From contig NC_063256.1 in the NCBI RefSeq assembly GCF_019578655.1, positions 26,956,342-27,020,341 of the forward strand: a DNA stretch of 64,000 nucleotides. Direction: 5' to 3'. The position numbers and the translations under genes are program-made. The DNA is from Ricinus communis. Its lineage: Eukaryota; Streptophyta; Magnoliopsida; Malpighiales; Euphorbiaceae. The notes under the pieces were generated by a model. That model did not search any database, was not told where the DNA came from, and saw only the letters and a list, made by a program, of their open reading frames with translations. Positions 22,850 through 36,061 of this stretch are shown piece by piece; positions within the stretch are counted from its first letter, which is position 1, and each line of letters starts with the position of its first letter.

Positions 22850-24337
22850 TGATGAGCATAATTTTACACATATTTGCTTGCATATTATTGCGTATGTTCT
22901 TAGCAATTATTGTGCTTTTATTCCTAGATCACCCGTATTTTATGTTCTTTTGCATTTCAGGAACATTTATAGGACCATCATCGGTGTTTAAGCAATTATA
23001 GATCAATACGTGCAGAAACGGACGAGAATTCATCAAGATCGGACAAGAGCCCGTGTTGCACACATTGAGCACGGCCTGAGTCAAGGCCGTGCTGACCATC
23101 ACGGCCTAGACTCTGGCCGTGACCAACCATCAAAACTTGGTCTTCAAAACAATAGTTTGGGCACGGTTTCCGTAGCCACCACGGCCTTCAGCACGGCCCG
23201 TGGTGGATAACACGGGGAGCAACACGGCCCGTGGTGAAACCCTACTTGGTGAGATCCACAATTTCAGCACGGCATGGACTCCGGCCGTGCTGAGTTAAAT
23301 ATATAAGAAAAATTCATTTTTTCTTAGAGAGGAGAGAGGGAAAAAAGAGTGACATTGAGCCCTAGTGGCTGGTTCGGTTTCTGCACAATACTAAGTGCGA
23401 GAGAGAGTTGCAGTGAGTAAGAATCCTGGAATCGTAAGATTCCGAGTGCAAAACAGTAGTGGAGCAATTCAAGAGGCAGTTTGGGAGATTAATCAAAGTG
23501 TAGATCTAGATTTGGAGCTGTTCATCCAATTCGAGAGAAAAGGGTGTACATGTTTTATTTTCATTATTCTTTCATTGTAATTGATTTCCTAGATTGTTTT
23601 AAACATGAACATGTTTAGCTAAATTGATTAAATCCATTGGGATTTCTTTGCTATGTTGGTTTGATATTATATTGTTGGATTGTTTGAGTTGGTTTTGTAT
23701 TCTACTTGTTTTCAGTGTTAATAAGATTATGCATTATTCATGAGACGTTGTGAATTATGATGTTTAGATTGCTTTATGAGATTGAGAAATCCGTTTGGCA
23801 ATTGAAACTTTGAATAACAAGAACTGATTAATAATTGCTTAGAGATAAGGATAATTAACTAGCCGGATTAAGAATTAACAAAGCTTAATAGAGGCGGATT
23901 AAAGCTTAATGCTAATTTAAGAATCAATCGTTAGGAAGAGATTCCAACTTTAGGTTATTAGGTTTAGGAATTCGGTTATCTCGAGAGAGAAACCGAATTC
24001 GGTTAAGAATTCGTCCACGGGTAGCATAATTAGACTCACCGATCCTTTATCTTTTGTTTGATTGCCAACTAGTTTAGATTCTCTTTGGGTTTGTCTTCTT
24101 GTCTTGATTATTTCACTTATCAATTACTCCTGCATCTCCTTTAGAACTTAGCTTGTAGTTAATAGTTAGTTTAGAATTTATTCATCATCCATTTTAGGTT
24201 AATATAACAAAGAACAAAGGAGTAACTCTGGGCTTTCGCTTTCCCGAGGAATACGACCTTGATACTCGCCATTAGTGCTAGACTGCATCGATAGGTACAC
24301 TGCCTTAGATTGTAGCTAACACGAGTAGCACACATCA
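22850..24337 (+). repeat. E3 5' LTR (subfamily A, 1488 bp)
   Basis: TGATGAGCATAATTTT...GAGTAGCACACATCA on the plus strand, followed by a primer binding site. GC-rich CACGGCC block at about 23065-23290; TATA box AATATATAAG at 23298-23307. A GTG-started 61-codon open frame at 23395-23580 also occurs in the other A copies but has no ATG, so I do not call it a gene. Confidence 0.9.
23298..23307 (+). promoter_or_regulatory. TATA box of the subfamily-A LTR
   Basis: AATATATAAG directly after the GC-rich block and about 90 bp before the end of the conserved GAGAGAGAG leader. The same arrangement is found in the other A LTRs (minus strand at 4150-4165, 8955-8970, 27815-27830). Confidence 0.6.
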
Positions 24338-26792
24338 AGTTTTTGGCGCCGTTGCCGGGGAATTGTTTGAAAACTATAGTGAAATTTGCTATTTGTTAAT
24401 TTAGCCATTTTTTTTCTTTCTTATTATTTTATGATTTTTTTATTTGTTTATTTATTTTATTTTATTTGTACATATTTATTTAGCTTAAGTTTATGATTCA
24501 GATAGTGAATGATAAGGAGGTTCAATTCTAAACCCAAAATCTTTGTATGACGCATTGGAAAATGAGAATAAGAACCAAGAGAGTGCTAAAAATTAGGATG
24601 CCCGTGCATCTTTAGATGCTCGGGTGGAATCGTTTTGCAGGGCTACCGATCAACTCTCTTCTCCTATCCTTTCATCTCAAGTCTTTAGTGAATTTTGTTG
24701 TAGTTTACATATGTGTAATGATTGTCCATTGTATAGTGATGTTGCTCATTGTTCTTATAACGTGAATGTGAATTATACGGAAGTTGGCCAAGTGACTCGT
24801 ATGGAAGCACCTATAATCAAGAGTGGAGTACTCATTCACCCTTTGGATGGAGCTTAGATGGCCAAGAACCACTAGGAATTTAGCAACTACATCAAAGAAA
24901 TTTAATGTTGCACCTTCAACTCAAGATGAAGAGTTAGTGTTAGAGGAGTACGATGATGAGGTTCATAACAAGTCTTGAGGAAAGATTCCAACAAACAGAG
25001 AGGATACTTGAAGATCAACAAGCCTCGATTAACAACATAGAGCATCAAGTAGGCTTAATCTTCAAGTTACTAGCGGAAGAGCAATTGAGAACTCCATCAA
25101 ATGTCAATCCGAGGAACATTTGAGCGCCATCACTTTGCGTTCAGGTGAGAATTTTTCTGGTTTATCTATTATGTTTGACGATGATACTTATATGCAGGAC
25201 GACTCTTTGAACATGGAGATAGAACCAGAAAAGGAAGAGGCAAACATGATCCCTCTGAAAGACTATCAACAGGAATGTACAGTTGATGATGCTGAGTTGC
25301 AGTTAGAGGAATTGTTGGTAGATTTTCCACAAGTCCCAGAATTTCAGCAGAAATTGCCCAACCGTCAATCCTTCCAATTGGTGAAACTTTAGCTTTCAAA
25401 TTGGAAGAGCCCCTAGAACATCATGACTACGTGCAATTATACGAGGAGCGAGTTTTGCCCATCATACTGGCAGCTTGCTTGACAGTCGGGAAGAGAAAAT
25501 TGACGATTATCCCTCTAAGCGGATACTTGAAGATATTTCCTTGGAAGAAGGATGGATGGTCGTCGATCATGCCCGTTTGCTTTTCACTATGAGTCCAGCT
25601 AAGAAGACTCATCACATCAAAAAGAAGCGCTTTTGGGAGGCACCCCAATTTTTATCGTTAATCTCTAATATTTTAACCTTTTGTTTTGAAATATTTTATT
25701 AGTTTTAATTTTCATATTTTATTTAATTTTTATTTCAGTTTCGATTTTAATTCTTCATTTTATTATTTGCAGCCACTCCTCTACCACAGACTAGCCAATG
25801 CCCTGATATCCCTGACGATGCACCTCTTTTCACTCCGGAGCCATAGTCAAGGCAATATTAGCTCTTTTTTCTTTTTCATTTCTTATATTTTGTACACTAG
25901 AGACAGTGTGTCCTTCAAGTGTGGGGTGGGTGATATTTATCCCATCTCAGTTATTTGTTTATTCTTTGTGCAATTTTTTGTAAAATTTTGAAAATTTTTC
26001 ACTTTGTTTCAATGCTCTTACTATTGACTTGCTTTTGAAATCCTATTTATGTCCATGTGATCGGGTAAAACCGATAGTGTTTGCGGAAGAATGTAAGATA
26101 ATTAGTTTGATTTTTGGACTAAGTTGCTTTGGTTTATCTAATTCTGTTTTGATGATTTTTGTTTGGAACCTACTCAAAAGCACACTTGTGAGAAATTGAG
26201 CCTAAATTATAAGCATACACTTTATATGCTTGTATTTATTTCTTATTGAGAGTGCCAATTACTGTCTTTACTTTTAGAACTTGCTCGGTAATGCTTATGA
26301 GGGCCACAAGGAGAGTTTAACACTTTGGTATGATAGAGGCACTTAGGTTTTTCCTTCTAGCCAAATAGCCTTCATTCGTTTATTAATTCTGTAGATAACC
26401 CCTTCTTTCACCATTTTTTTTATCATATTCCATTACCACTTAGTTTTATTCTGCTTTGGATTATGATTTTGCACATGAGTTGTTTTTATTGGGAATTTGT
26501 CTTGGGAATAGCTTTGGAATCTTGTAGCAGCTTTCTTTAATCCAAAAGAAATTCACTCTATTATGTGAATGTTCTTCCCTTGTGAAAAAAAAAGAGAAAA
26601 AAAAAGAAGAATCGAGGGAAGGGTGATGAAAAGAAAAAAAGTAAGTGAGCTAATTGTTTAATTGCTTTTGGAAGTTCACATTTTGACTTGATTCCTATTT
26701 CCCACCTTGGACTACTGTCCATTGCTTACCCCTTGTGATCATTGTGACTTGTGTGCAGGTCATGTATTTCATTGCAGAACACCATAGGTTCA
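24338..26792 (+). other. Subfamily-B internal region of E2, now inverted
   Basis: Starts with a primer binding site (24344-24361, exact TGGCGCCGTTGCCGGGGA) and runs through gag-derived sequence to GTTCA at 26788-26792. It is plus-oriented although E2 is minus-oriented. GTTCA is the reverse complement of TGAAC at 22845, so turning this segment round restores the E3 target duplication. The tail (25740-26790) differs from the subfamily-A tail, which supports its assignment to E2. Confidence 0.7.
24600..25660 (+). pseudogene. Gag C-terminal fragment and acidic linker (B copy), frameshifted
   Basis: 24624-24857 carries MESFCRATDQLSSPILSSQV and then CCSLHMCNDCPLYSDVAHC, the cysteine-rich segment of the family. 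25120-25392 begins MSAITLRSGENFSGLSIM, matching the xAITLRSGKxL motif at the end of Athila-type gag, followed by acidic sequence (MEIEPEKEEANMIPLKDYQQ) and LEELLVDFPQVPE. Other frames continue to KKTHHIKKKRFWEAP at about 25650. Frameshifts separate the pieces; no enzyme domains follow. Confidence 0.65.
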
Positions 26793-28280
26793 TGATGTGT
26801 GCTACTCGTGTTAGCTACAATCTAAGGCAGTGTACCTATCGATGCAGTCTAGCACTAATGGCGAGTATCAAGGTCGTATTCCTCGGGAAAGCGAAAGCCC
26901 AGAGTTACTCCTTTGTTCTTTGTTATATTAACCTAAAATGGATGATGAATAAATTCTAAACTAACTATTAACTACAAGCTAAGTTCTAAGGGAGATGCAG
27001 GAGTAATTGATAAGTGAAATAATCAAGACAAGAAGACAAACCCAAAGAGAATCTAAACTAGTTGGCAATCAAACAAAAGATAAAGGATCGGTGAGTCTAA
27101 TTATGCTACCCATGGATCTATTCTTAATCAATTCGGTTTCTCTCGAGATAACCGAATTCCTAAACCTAATAACCTAAAGTTGGAATCTCTTCCTAACGAT
27201 TGATTCTTAAATTAGCATTAAGCTTTAATCCGCCTCTATTAAGCTTTGTTAATTCTTAATCCGGCTAGTTAATTATCCTTATCTCTAAGCGATTATTAAC
27301 TAGTTCTTGTTATTCAAAGTTCCAATTGCCAAACGGATTTCTCAATCTCATAAAGCAATCTAAACATCATAATTCACAACGTCTCATGAATAATGCATAA
27401 TCTTATTAACACTGAAAACAAGAAGAATACAAAACCAACTCAAACAATCCAACAATATAATATCAAACCAACATAGCAAAGAAATCCCAATGGATTTAAT
27501 CAATTTAGCTAAACATGTTCATGTTTAAAACAATCTAGGAAATCAATTACAATGAAAGAATAATGAAAATAAAATATGTACACCCTTTTCTCTCGAATTG
27601 GATGAACAGCTCCAAATCTAGATCTACACTTTGATTAATCTCCCAAACTGCCTCTTGAATTGCTCCACTACTGTTTTGCACTCGGAATCTTACGATTCCG
27701 GGATTCTTACTCACTGTAACTCTCTCTCGCACTCAGTATTGTGCAGAAACCGAACCAGCCATTAGGGCTCAATGTCACTCTTTTTTCCCTCTCTCCTCTC
27801 TAAGAAAAAATGAATTTTTCTTATATATTTAACTCATGACGTGGATCTCACCAACTAGGGTTTCACCACGGCCGTGTTTCTCCCCGTGTTGGCTACCACG
27901 GGCCGTGTTGCTCCCTGTGTTATCCACCACGGGCCGTGCTGAAGGCCGTGGTGGCTACGGAAACCGTGCCCAAACTATTGTTTTGAAGACCAAGTTTTGA
28001 TGGTTGGTCACGGCCAGAGTCTAGGCCGTGATGGTCAGCACGGCCTTGACTCAGGCCGTGCTCAATGTGTGCAACTCGAGCTCTTGTCCGATCTTGATGA
28101 ATTCTCATCTGTTTCCGCACGTATTGATCTATAATTGCTTAAACACCGATGATGGTCCTATAAATGTTCCTGAAATGCAAAAGAACATAAAACACGGGTG
28201 ATCTGGGAATAAAAGCACAATAATTGCTAAGAACATACGCAATAATATGCAAGCAAATATGTGTAAAACTGTGCTCATCA
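26793..28280 (-). repeat. E3 3' LTR (subfamily A, 1488 bp), in inverted segment
   Basis: Minus-strand LTR, TGATGAGCACAG... at 28280 to ...GTAGCACACATCA at 26793. It shares most sequence with 22850-24337 but has one more GC-rich unit and lacks another segment next to the TATA box, so the equal length is a coincidence. The subfamily-A polypurine region follows at 28281. Confidence 0.88.
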
Positions 28281-31200
28281 AATTACCCCACACTTAAGCT
28301 ATTGCTTGTCCTCAAGCAATTAACAACTCAACCCATAAAACTACAGTTAGCAATTTATTTCAGTTTATGCCCCTAGTCCACAACAGAGAGTATTCAACAC
28401 ATCTCAAAGGATACTCAATCATAAATCAAATTACAAATCATTAACAAAGAATGGAAATAATATTAATGCATGAGTAACTTAAATGACAACTCAACACCAA
28501 CATCATGAACCAATGCCTCACAGGGATCACTCAAGTCGCTCAAAGTGTATATTAGGTAAATAACAAATCCCTCAAAGCAAATGCACAAGACCCGCTCACC
28601 ATAAGCTTGCTTATAAATCATATCTTCAAGCATCGTGAATAAGTAAATACCAAAATCAAAGGGTTTTTACCAAGGTTGTAATGGGGCTAGGGTAAAGGTA
28701 CGGAGATTTGGAGTATGAAAATGTTTGGAATTCGTGCGATAGACAATATTATATGCTCAAAGGATTAAATGCCTAAGATCACGAAAAGAATCATTCACTA
28801 AAATCCCTACTTCATAGAATAACGCTCGCAAATGCTCTAAATCCAATAAAAAGATAAATAATTAAAGAGATTTGTTTGTTATATATATTTTTTTATTTTT
28901 TTTTCTTCTTCTTCTTCTTTTTTTTTCTCTTTTTTTTTTTTTTTTAAAAGAAATGAACTAGCGACTTTATTAGCCGCATACAACTCAAATAAACATAAAG
29001 AATAACAAATACAAATTGGATCAAGGGGAGCATTTAAAATATCAAAAAGATTTAGTGAATTTACCAACATAGCAACTAGCATTTTAATCCCACATAAAGT
29101 CGAACCTATCACAGAAAGAAATTCCAGCATAAGGGTAAAGGAAAGATAAATGTAAAGAATGGTATAATTGAAGTGTATAGGTGTAGATTATGAAGAAAAG
29201 GTTAAGGCTCAAAAATTGGCTAACTAATGGAAACATAAGGTGGTAGGCTTTTGGTCAAATGTGGGGAATCTAAATCGCCCAAATCATCTCATGGTATTCA
29301 CAATATTCATGTAACTTCAACACGCATTACAAAGCAAGTTCTAGAAGCAAAGTTAAGTACAATGCACACTCAAACAAGAAATATAAAGAGCATAAGTATA
29401 ATGAATGCTTAACTGGCTCAAAATCTCACTTTCAGGTGTGGTATTAGGTGCAGTTGGTTCGCAACATCATTAATTGAATCATTACTTAAGAAACACATGC
29501 ATATGATATTATCAACGTTCTAAGTTAAAATTCGACAATTCGAAAAAACAATTAAATAACACCGGTTTAACCCGGTAGGGTTGATGTGTAAAACACCATA
29601 AATTGTTTTCTAAGGACAATGAACAGCAAAGAAAAGTAACTACAATTCTATAAATCAAGTCATCAATCAGCTCAAAAATAGCATACTCAAGTGCATAAAA
29701 ACACAGTGTCCTAACATCCCTTAAAAATACACAACACCTAGCCATAGCAATTTCAGATATATTAAAAATCCATATGAGAGATTAAGGTTTATCCATAAGC
29801 ACCCCATACTTGAAGAACACACTGTCCTCAGTGTAAAATGTTATGGATACCCCGCATGGAATGCTCAACTAAGAGAACAAAGGCAATACAATCCAAGTGC
29901 ATGACATGTATGAAAAGTAAAGTAAATAAATGCAGAAAAATAAAAAGATCTAGGGATCGCCTGATCATCCATCGAGGCCGATGTTGTGGAAATTCAAGTG
30001 CCTCCTGGTAGAATCCTGAAAATAATAAAATAAAGAAATAAAATTAAAACTGAAAATATGAAAACTAAAACTAATAAAATGTTTCAAAACAAAAGGTTAA
30101 AATATTAAAGATTAAAGATAAAGTTTGGGGTGCCTCCCAAAAGCACTTCTTTTTTATGTGATGAGTCTTCTTAGCTGGACTCATGGTGAAAGGCAAACAG
30201 GCATGATCGACGACCATCCATCCTTTTTCCAAGCAAATGTATTCAAGTATCCGCTTAGAGGGATAATCATCAATTTCCTCTTCCCGACTATCAAGCAAGC
30301 TGCCAATATGATGGGCAAGACTCACTCCTCGTATAATTGGACGTAGTCATGATGCTCTAGGGGCTCTTCCAATTTGAAAGCTGGAGTTTCAACAATTGGA
30401 AGGATCGACGGTTGGGCAATCTCTTCAGGAGTGTCGATGGTTTTCTTCAGTCCCTGGCTTGGTTCACTTGCTAGGAGAAACTCGAGCTCCTCCAAGACTT
30501 CTTCATTGGACAACTCGTGCTCATCTTCCATCATCGAAGGGACTTGTGGAAAATCTACCAACAATTCCTCTAATCGCAACTCAAAGATCATCAATCAGAC
30601 GCTCCCTGTTGGTAGTCTTTCAGAGGGATCATGTTTGCCTCTTCCTTTTCTGGTTCTATCTCCATGTTCATAGAGTCATCCTGCACAGAAGCATCATCTT
30701 CAAACATAATAGATAAACCAGAAAAATTCTCACCTGAACGCAAATTGACGGTGCTCAAGTGTTCCTTAGATTCAGTAGCGTTTGATGGACTTCCCAATTG
30801 CTCTTCAGCTAGTAACTTGAAGATTAAGCCTACTTGATGCTCTATGTTCTTAATCGAGGCTTGTTGATTTCAAGTATCCTCTCTGTTTGTTGGAATCTAT
30901 CCTCAAGACTTGCAATAAACCTTATCATCAGCTCCTCTGACACTAACTCTTCACCTTGAGTTGATGGTGCAAGATTAGGCTGCTGAAATTCTGGTGGTTC
31001 TTGGCCATCTAAGCTCCATCCAATGGGTGAATGAGTGCTCCATTCTTGATTGTAGGTGCTTCCATACGAGTCATTTGGCCAACTTCCCGTATAATTCACC
31101 TGTTCATAGTTATAAGAACAATGAGCAACATCACTAAACAATGTACAATCATTACTCAAATGTAAACCACAACAAAATTCACAAAAAAACTTAAGATGAA

Positions 31201-31525
31201 AGGATAGGAGTGGAGAGTTGATCGGTAGCCCTGCAAAACGATTCCACTCGAGCTTCTAAAGATGCACGGGTATCCCAATTTTTAGCACTCTCTTGGTTCC
31301 TAATCCCATTTTCCAACGTGTCATACAAAGAGTTTAGCATTGAACCTCCTTATAATCCACTACTCGAATTATAAGATTAACTAAATAAATATGTATAAAT
31401 AAAAGAAAATAAATAAATAAATAAAAATAAAAACCATAAAATAATAAGTAAAAAAATGGCTAAATTAACAAATAGCAAATTTCACTCTAGTTTTCAAACA
31501 TTCCCCGGCAACGGCGCCAAAAACT
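28281..31525 (-). other. E3 internal region (subfamily A), in inverted segment
   Basis: Colinear with the E1 internal region 4671-7934 for its whole length, including the TTC/poly-T tract (28895-28946), the polypurine end (28281) and the primer site (plus 31502-31519, TCCCCGGCAACGGCGCCA). It now adjoins a subfamily-B 5' LTR, which is one sign of the inversion. Confidence 0.8.
30071..31160 (-). pseudogene. E3 gag C-terminal fragment and acidic linker, best preserved copy
   Basis: Read on the minus strand: 31159-30842 holds SNDCTLFSDVAHCSYN, WPNDSYGSTYNQEWSTHSP and the helical stretch SEELMIRFIASLEDRFQQTE. 30797-30591 holds STVNLRSGENFSGLSIMF and an acidic part (EPEKEEANMIPLKDYQQ). 30594-30322 holds LEELLVDFPQVPSMMEDEHE and LFLLA-like helices. 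30325-30071 holds SREEEIDDYPSKRILEY and ends KKTHHIKKKCFWEAP. The order matches the end of Athila gag followed by a linker; protease and polymerase are missing. Few changes would be needed for one open frame, so this copy is the youngest of its kind here. Confidence 0.65.
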
Positions 31526-32956
31526 TAATGCGTTGCTACTTGTGTTAGCTACAATCTAAGGCAGTGTACTTATCGATGCAGTCTAGCACTAATGGCGAGT
31601 ATCAAGGTCGTATTCCTCGGAAAAGTGAAAGCCCAGAGTTACTCCTTTGTTCTTTGTTATATTAACCTAAAATAAATGATGAATAATTTATTTTACTAAC
31701 TAATAGCTACAAACTAAATTCTAAGGGAGATGCAGGAGTAATTGATAACTAAAATAACCAAGACAAGAAAGTAAACCCAAAGGACCTAAACTAATTGGCA
31801 ATCAAACAAATGATAAAGGATTGGTGGGTCTAATTATGGTACCCTGGATGAATTCTTAACCGAATTCGGTTGTTCTCTCGAGATAACTGAATTCCTAAAC
31901 CTAATAACCTAAAGTTGGAATCTCTTCCTAACGATTGATTCTTAAATTAGCATTAAGCTTTAATCCGCCTCTATTAAGCTTTGTTAATTCTTAATCTGGC
32001 TAGTTAATTATCCTTATCTCTAAGCGATTATTAATCAATTCTTGCTATTCAAGATTCTAATTGCCAAATGGACTTCTCAATCACATAAAGCAATCTAAAC
32101 ACACAATTCACAACGTCTCATGAACAATGCATTATCTTATTAATACTGAAAGCAAGAAGAATACAAAACTAACCCAAACAATCCAACAATATAATACTAA
32201 GCCAACATAGTAAAGAAATCCCAGTGGATTTAATCAATCTAGCTAATCATGTTCATTATCAAAATACACAAGAATTCAATTACAACAATGAGTAAAGGTA
32301 GAGAAAACCCGATTACACCCTTGGATGAGAGTAAACAGCCCAAATTTCTCTTGCTCGAATTGAATCGATTCTTGTTCCTCTTGCTCGATTTGAAAACCAA
32401 TCAACGAACCTCACCCAATCTTCAATCTTTGAAGGGAATCCACTTGAAACCTTGATCCAAGTCTCATTTTCCCTTAGTTTTAGCTCAGAAAACCCTTAGA
32501 GAGAGAAATATTAGGGTTTTGGGATGTTCTCCCCCCGCTCTTTTCTTTTTTTCTCTCTTCTTTCTTTTAATTAATTCCCCCTGTCGCTGCCAACACGGCC
32601 GTGTTGGTGGCCGTGTTCCTAACACGGTGTGGTGTTCCTGGCCGTGTTACTCTCTGTGGCCGTGCTCCCTAAGAACTTATTTTTCTTTTATGTTTGATGA
32701 CACCCAACACGGCCGTGTTTGTGCCCGTGTTGGGAACACGGCCATGTTCAGCTTTCTCATGCTCGTACTTAGCTTGTTTCGGCAGCTTCGGCGTCCAATT
32801 ATGCTCAAATTCTTCCCTTTATCATTCTTTAACTTCTTTTGGACCTAATGCACACAAACAGATGCATAGGGTGAGTGTTGGGACTGATTCACATCCAAAT
32901 GTCCATAAAATCAATCTTAAAAACTCCATTTAGATGTGTGTATTTTACGCACATCA
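31526..32956 (-). repeat. E2 5' LTR (subfamily B, 1431 bp)
   Basis: Minus-strand LTR from TGATGTGCGTAAAATACACA at 32956 to ...GCAACGCATTA at 31526 (terminal CATCA changed to CATTA). It pairs with 20949-22415 by sequence and by the TTATG duplication. GC-rich block at about 32590-32755. Confidence 0.88.
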
Positions 32957-32961
32957 TTATG

Positions 32962-33990
32962 ATAATCATAAAATTAAGCTCCCCTATTAACTAATAATCC
33001 TTTTCACGATTAATAAGTACAAGAGTAAGATCACTTGTTCTTAATAGGAAGAACAAGATAAAGTTAAGAGTTGCTATTAAATAAAAATAGGCAATTTAGT
33101 AAATAAGCATTTAGTATACTCAATATAAATATTTACTCACAACTCATGAGGTTCATTGAAGAGTGAAGAGTGGATACAAATTAAGAATAGTATTGCAACT
33201 TAACTTCCACTAGCACATTTGTTTGATACTAAGATCAATTGAATCTCCTTGAGCATATTAGAAAGTTGCAAATACTTAATTCTTTAACTTTGATTATAGT
33301 TCTTGGTATGCTTCTCTCTTTATATTCATCAAGAGTTCTTGAGTATTTTCTCTTTGAGATCACTTTGTACTTCATTTATATTGCCTACAAAAATTAGAAG
33401 CACAAATAGCTATGTTTTAAGGAGCAAGAGGTTAACTTAATCAAGAGTAAGATGTATTCATCTCAAGAGTAAAAATGACTTTTCATCAATTTAAGGATAA
33501 AGAGCATTTTGAAATCTTTGGGGGCATGAAAATAGAAATTCAAAGTATTTTATTTAAAGACCTCAAGAGATAGATATATTTCACTTTTGTTTTTCAACTC
33601 TAGCATTGTCAACATTTAGACTCCCCCTAAGAGCATGCATCTTAATTTGCACTCATGCTTTCTCAAACTTGGCTCATGTCTTCTATTTTTCTTAAGCATG
33701 GTGCAATAACATTCTCTTTGAAGTATATCTATAAGAACCCATAAGTTTTATACCCTTTAACTTATTAGGTCCTTGAGGGTTAGCATCCACAAGATAACAA
33801 AGAATTCTCCATGATGATGTCAATTGTTGAATAAATTTAGCATGTATTAAATTAAAGGATTAAGTGCATAATCCAAATGGTTATTACATATCAAATTATG
33901 TGAAACCTTAAGATTTACACATCCACATATAATATGTACATATAATAAAACATATTTAACACATATGCATATTCAATAAATAATCTATCG
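32962..33990 (-). other. Copia remnant, right of E2
   Basis: AT-rich sequence without a recognisable gene. CTCCCCCTAAGAGCATGCAT at 33622 recalls the Copia 3' region at 20935, so this is probably the other half of the element cut by E2. It fades into anonymous AT-rich DNA. Confidence 0.4.
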
Positions 33991-35693
33991 CAGACACATC
34001 AAACATATAAAATCAAGCCACTTTTATTTTAATTTTCTTAATTTTATGTTTGATTCCATATTGAATGAGGAGTTATACTTTTCCAATCTATTTGAACACT
34101 TCATATGTTCTTCATTTTTCCCTCTCATTTTATTTTATTTTAAATTAAAAAAAAAAAGAAAAAAACTAAAACTATTAATATTAATAGAAATTATTTTTTT
34201 TATTTTTTTAAATTTACTCATCTTTTTTTTTCTAAAATTATTTTTTTAGAACACTTGATCTATTTCTCTTTCTTTTCTTATTGTTTTGAGGTGAATGAAT
34301 ATATTCTATTATTATTTTTTGAGATGATTGAATAAAACAAAAGAATAATTTCTTTTATTTTTTATTTGAATGAATAAGAAAAATAAAGAACAAATAAAAT
34401 TTTAAAAAGTAGTGTTGGAAATGGATAAAAATAAATAAAATAAAATAAAATAAATGATATTATTGTAAATGAGGGTATTTAAGTCAATTTACTAATTAGT
34501 CAAATAAGTACTTTAACCTATAAAACTAGCAAGAGACACCATATTAAATATTTTTAGCAGGTTCAAACACTTAACTGAACAAAAAATATATATTATACAC
34601 TAAAACAGAAAAGAATTAAAAATTAAAAAACTAAATTTGTAATTGTTTCTTTGATAAATACCTGTGCTGACAATCACGTTTACCAACAGAAAAGTTATTC
34701 AAATAATTTTTTTAATGAAATCTAAAAGTCTATATATTATGGGGTTGTTTGCTCAAAAAAATTCACTAAATGCTTCATTTAAAATTTATATTTTTATAAG
34801 AGCCATTTTAAAATTAAATTAAAGACTTTAATTAATTTTTTTATATGTGTGAGTACAAAAAATTATTATTTAGTATATAATTTTTAACTTCTCAGTGTCA
34901 TCCAATTTCTTATATTTTTTTAAGATGGAGAATATAGTGAAGAGAAATGAAAATGATAATGTAGAACAATTTGAAAAGAAAACATGAGTTTTTTTAAAAA
35001 AAAAATATTCACACTATAATCTTGAGAATTTTTATTTATAACAATATATAAAAAAATATTAGAAATATATAAATGTCTATGTCTATAAAAGTCAATGACT
35101 TTTTGAACCCTTGCTTATTTGTAAAAATTTTATAAAAGTTGTAATTGAATACTCTTAATTTCTATAGACTTTTTTAAAGTCTTTAAAAATTTATATTGAA
35201 TATTTCATATATGACTTATACAGAATTTTTTAAAATTATTATTAAATACACCATCACTTGTAAACTCCATTAAAATTTTTGAAAAATTTAATTGAATAGA
35301 TGCTCCGGAGGAAAATAAACAAAATTTTGTTGAAAGGAGTTCATGCTTATCCGCATGTAGGTTTGATTCATTCAAAATAGATCTAAAATAGCAAAAATAA
35401 AATAATAAAAAGTAAATTGGAGGTGCCAATAAGAGCACCCTTAAACTCGGTCCGAAATATAAATTAATCTATTAACAAGTGAAGTCAGCTCAAACATTAA
35501 TTGATTATTGGAACCAATAATAATAATAATAATAATATGATCACAAGTATAGGAATTAAGCACAGAATCTAATGGCTGTAGGCAAACCCTTTTCCCCCTT
35601 CCAAGTTCTAGCCGTGTCCTATACGTTCACATTACATCTTTTTCTCACTTGGGTTATTTATTGTATTCACGTCAACAAGAAAATGGGAAAAGA

Positions 35694-35751
<58 letters not shown>

Positions 35752-36060
35752 TAAATATTAGAAGTACTAATTTTATTTAAATTTTTAATGGATAAAAACT
35801 GTAAAATAATATAAGAGTATTCAAAGCACATTATACATATAAATTTAAATATCATTACATTATTATATAAAAACAAGTTATTATAAAAATCTAAGTTAAT
35901 TACTTACTATACAATCGAATTTAGTGATTACCAAGATAAAAAAGAAAAATCATACTCTCAAATAATTTTATGCTCACTGCATTCTTTTAAAAAATTTAAT
36001 TTTTATTTTAATTTTTTCTTTCGTGTTACATATATATAAAAAAAATGTACTTTTGTATTT
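33991..36060. other. AT-rich intergenic DNA with two microsatellites
   Basis: Very AT-rich with long A and T runs. I see no gene, and the frames at 34046-34249 and 35205-35438 are low-complexity. A (TAA)n run lies at 35519-35536 and a (TA)n run at 35696-35749. Confidence 0.7.
35696..35749. repeat. (TA)n microsatellite, about 26 units
   Basis: Uninterrupted alternating AT from GCATATAT to TATATAAG; likely length-polymorphic. Confidence 0.95.
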
Positions 36061-36061
36061 A

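Larger units (their letters stand above)
20949..32956 (-). mobile_element. E2: Athila-like element subfamily B, containing nested E3 and an inversion
   Basis: Outer element with 3' LTR 20949-22415 and 5' LTR 31526-32956, both of subfamily B and both on the minus strand. TTATG occurs at 20944-20948 and 32957-32961, a perfect target duplication that ties the two distant LTRs to one insertion event. Between them lie a nested subfamily-A element (E3) and an inverted segment. The B internal region is 22416-22849 plus, reading backwards, 26792-24338. Like E1 it lacks reverse transcriptase and integrase. Confidence 0.87.

Noticed and set aside
23395..23580. A 61-codon open frame found in at least four LTR copies (3880-4065, 8686-8871, 23395-23580, 27547-27732)
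   Set aside because: It begins with GTG and has no ATG, and it lies in the leader part of the LTR. Its repetition is explained by LTR homology. No family signature was seen.
26793..32956. Reading 26793-32956 as one simple minus-strand element
   Set aside because: The left LTR is subfamily A and the right LTR subfamily B, and no shared target duplication is found at 26788 and 32957. The inversion model explains all borders.
35572..35876. Frames ending in long YIYIYI runs
   Set aside because: Translation of the (TA)n microsatellite.
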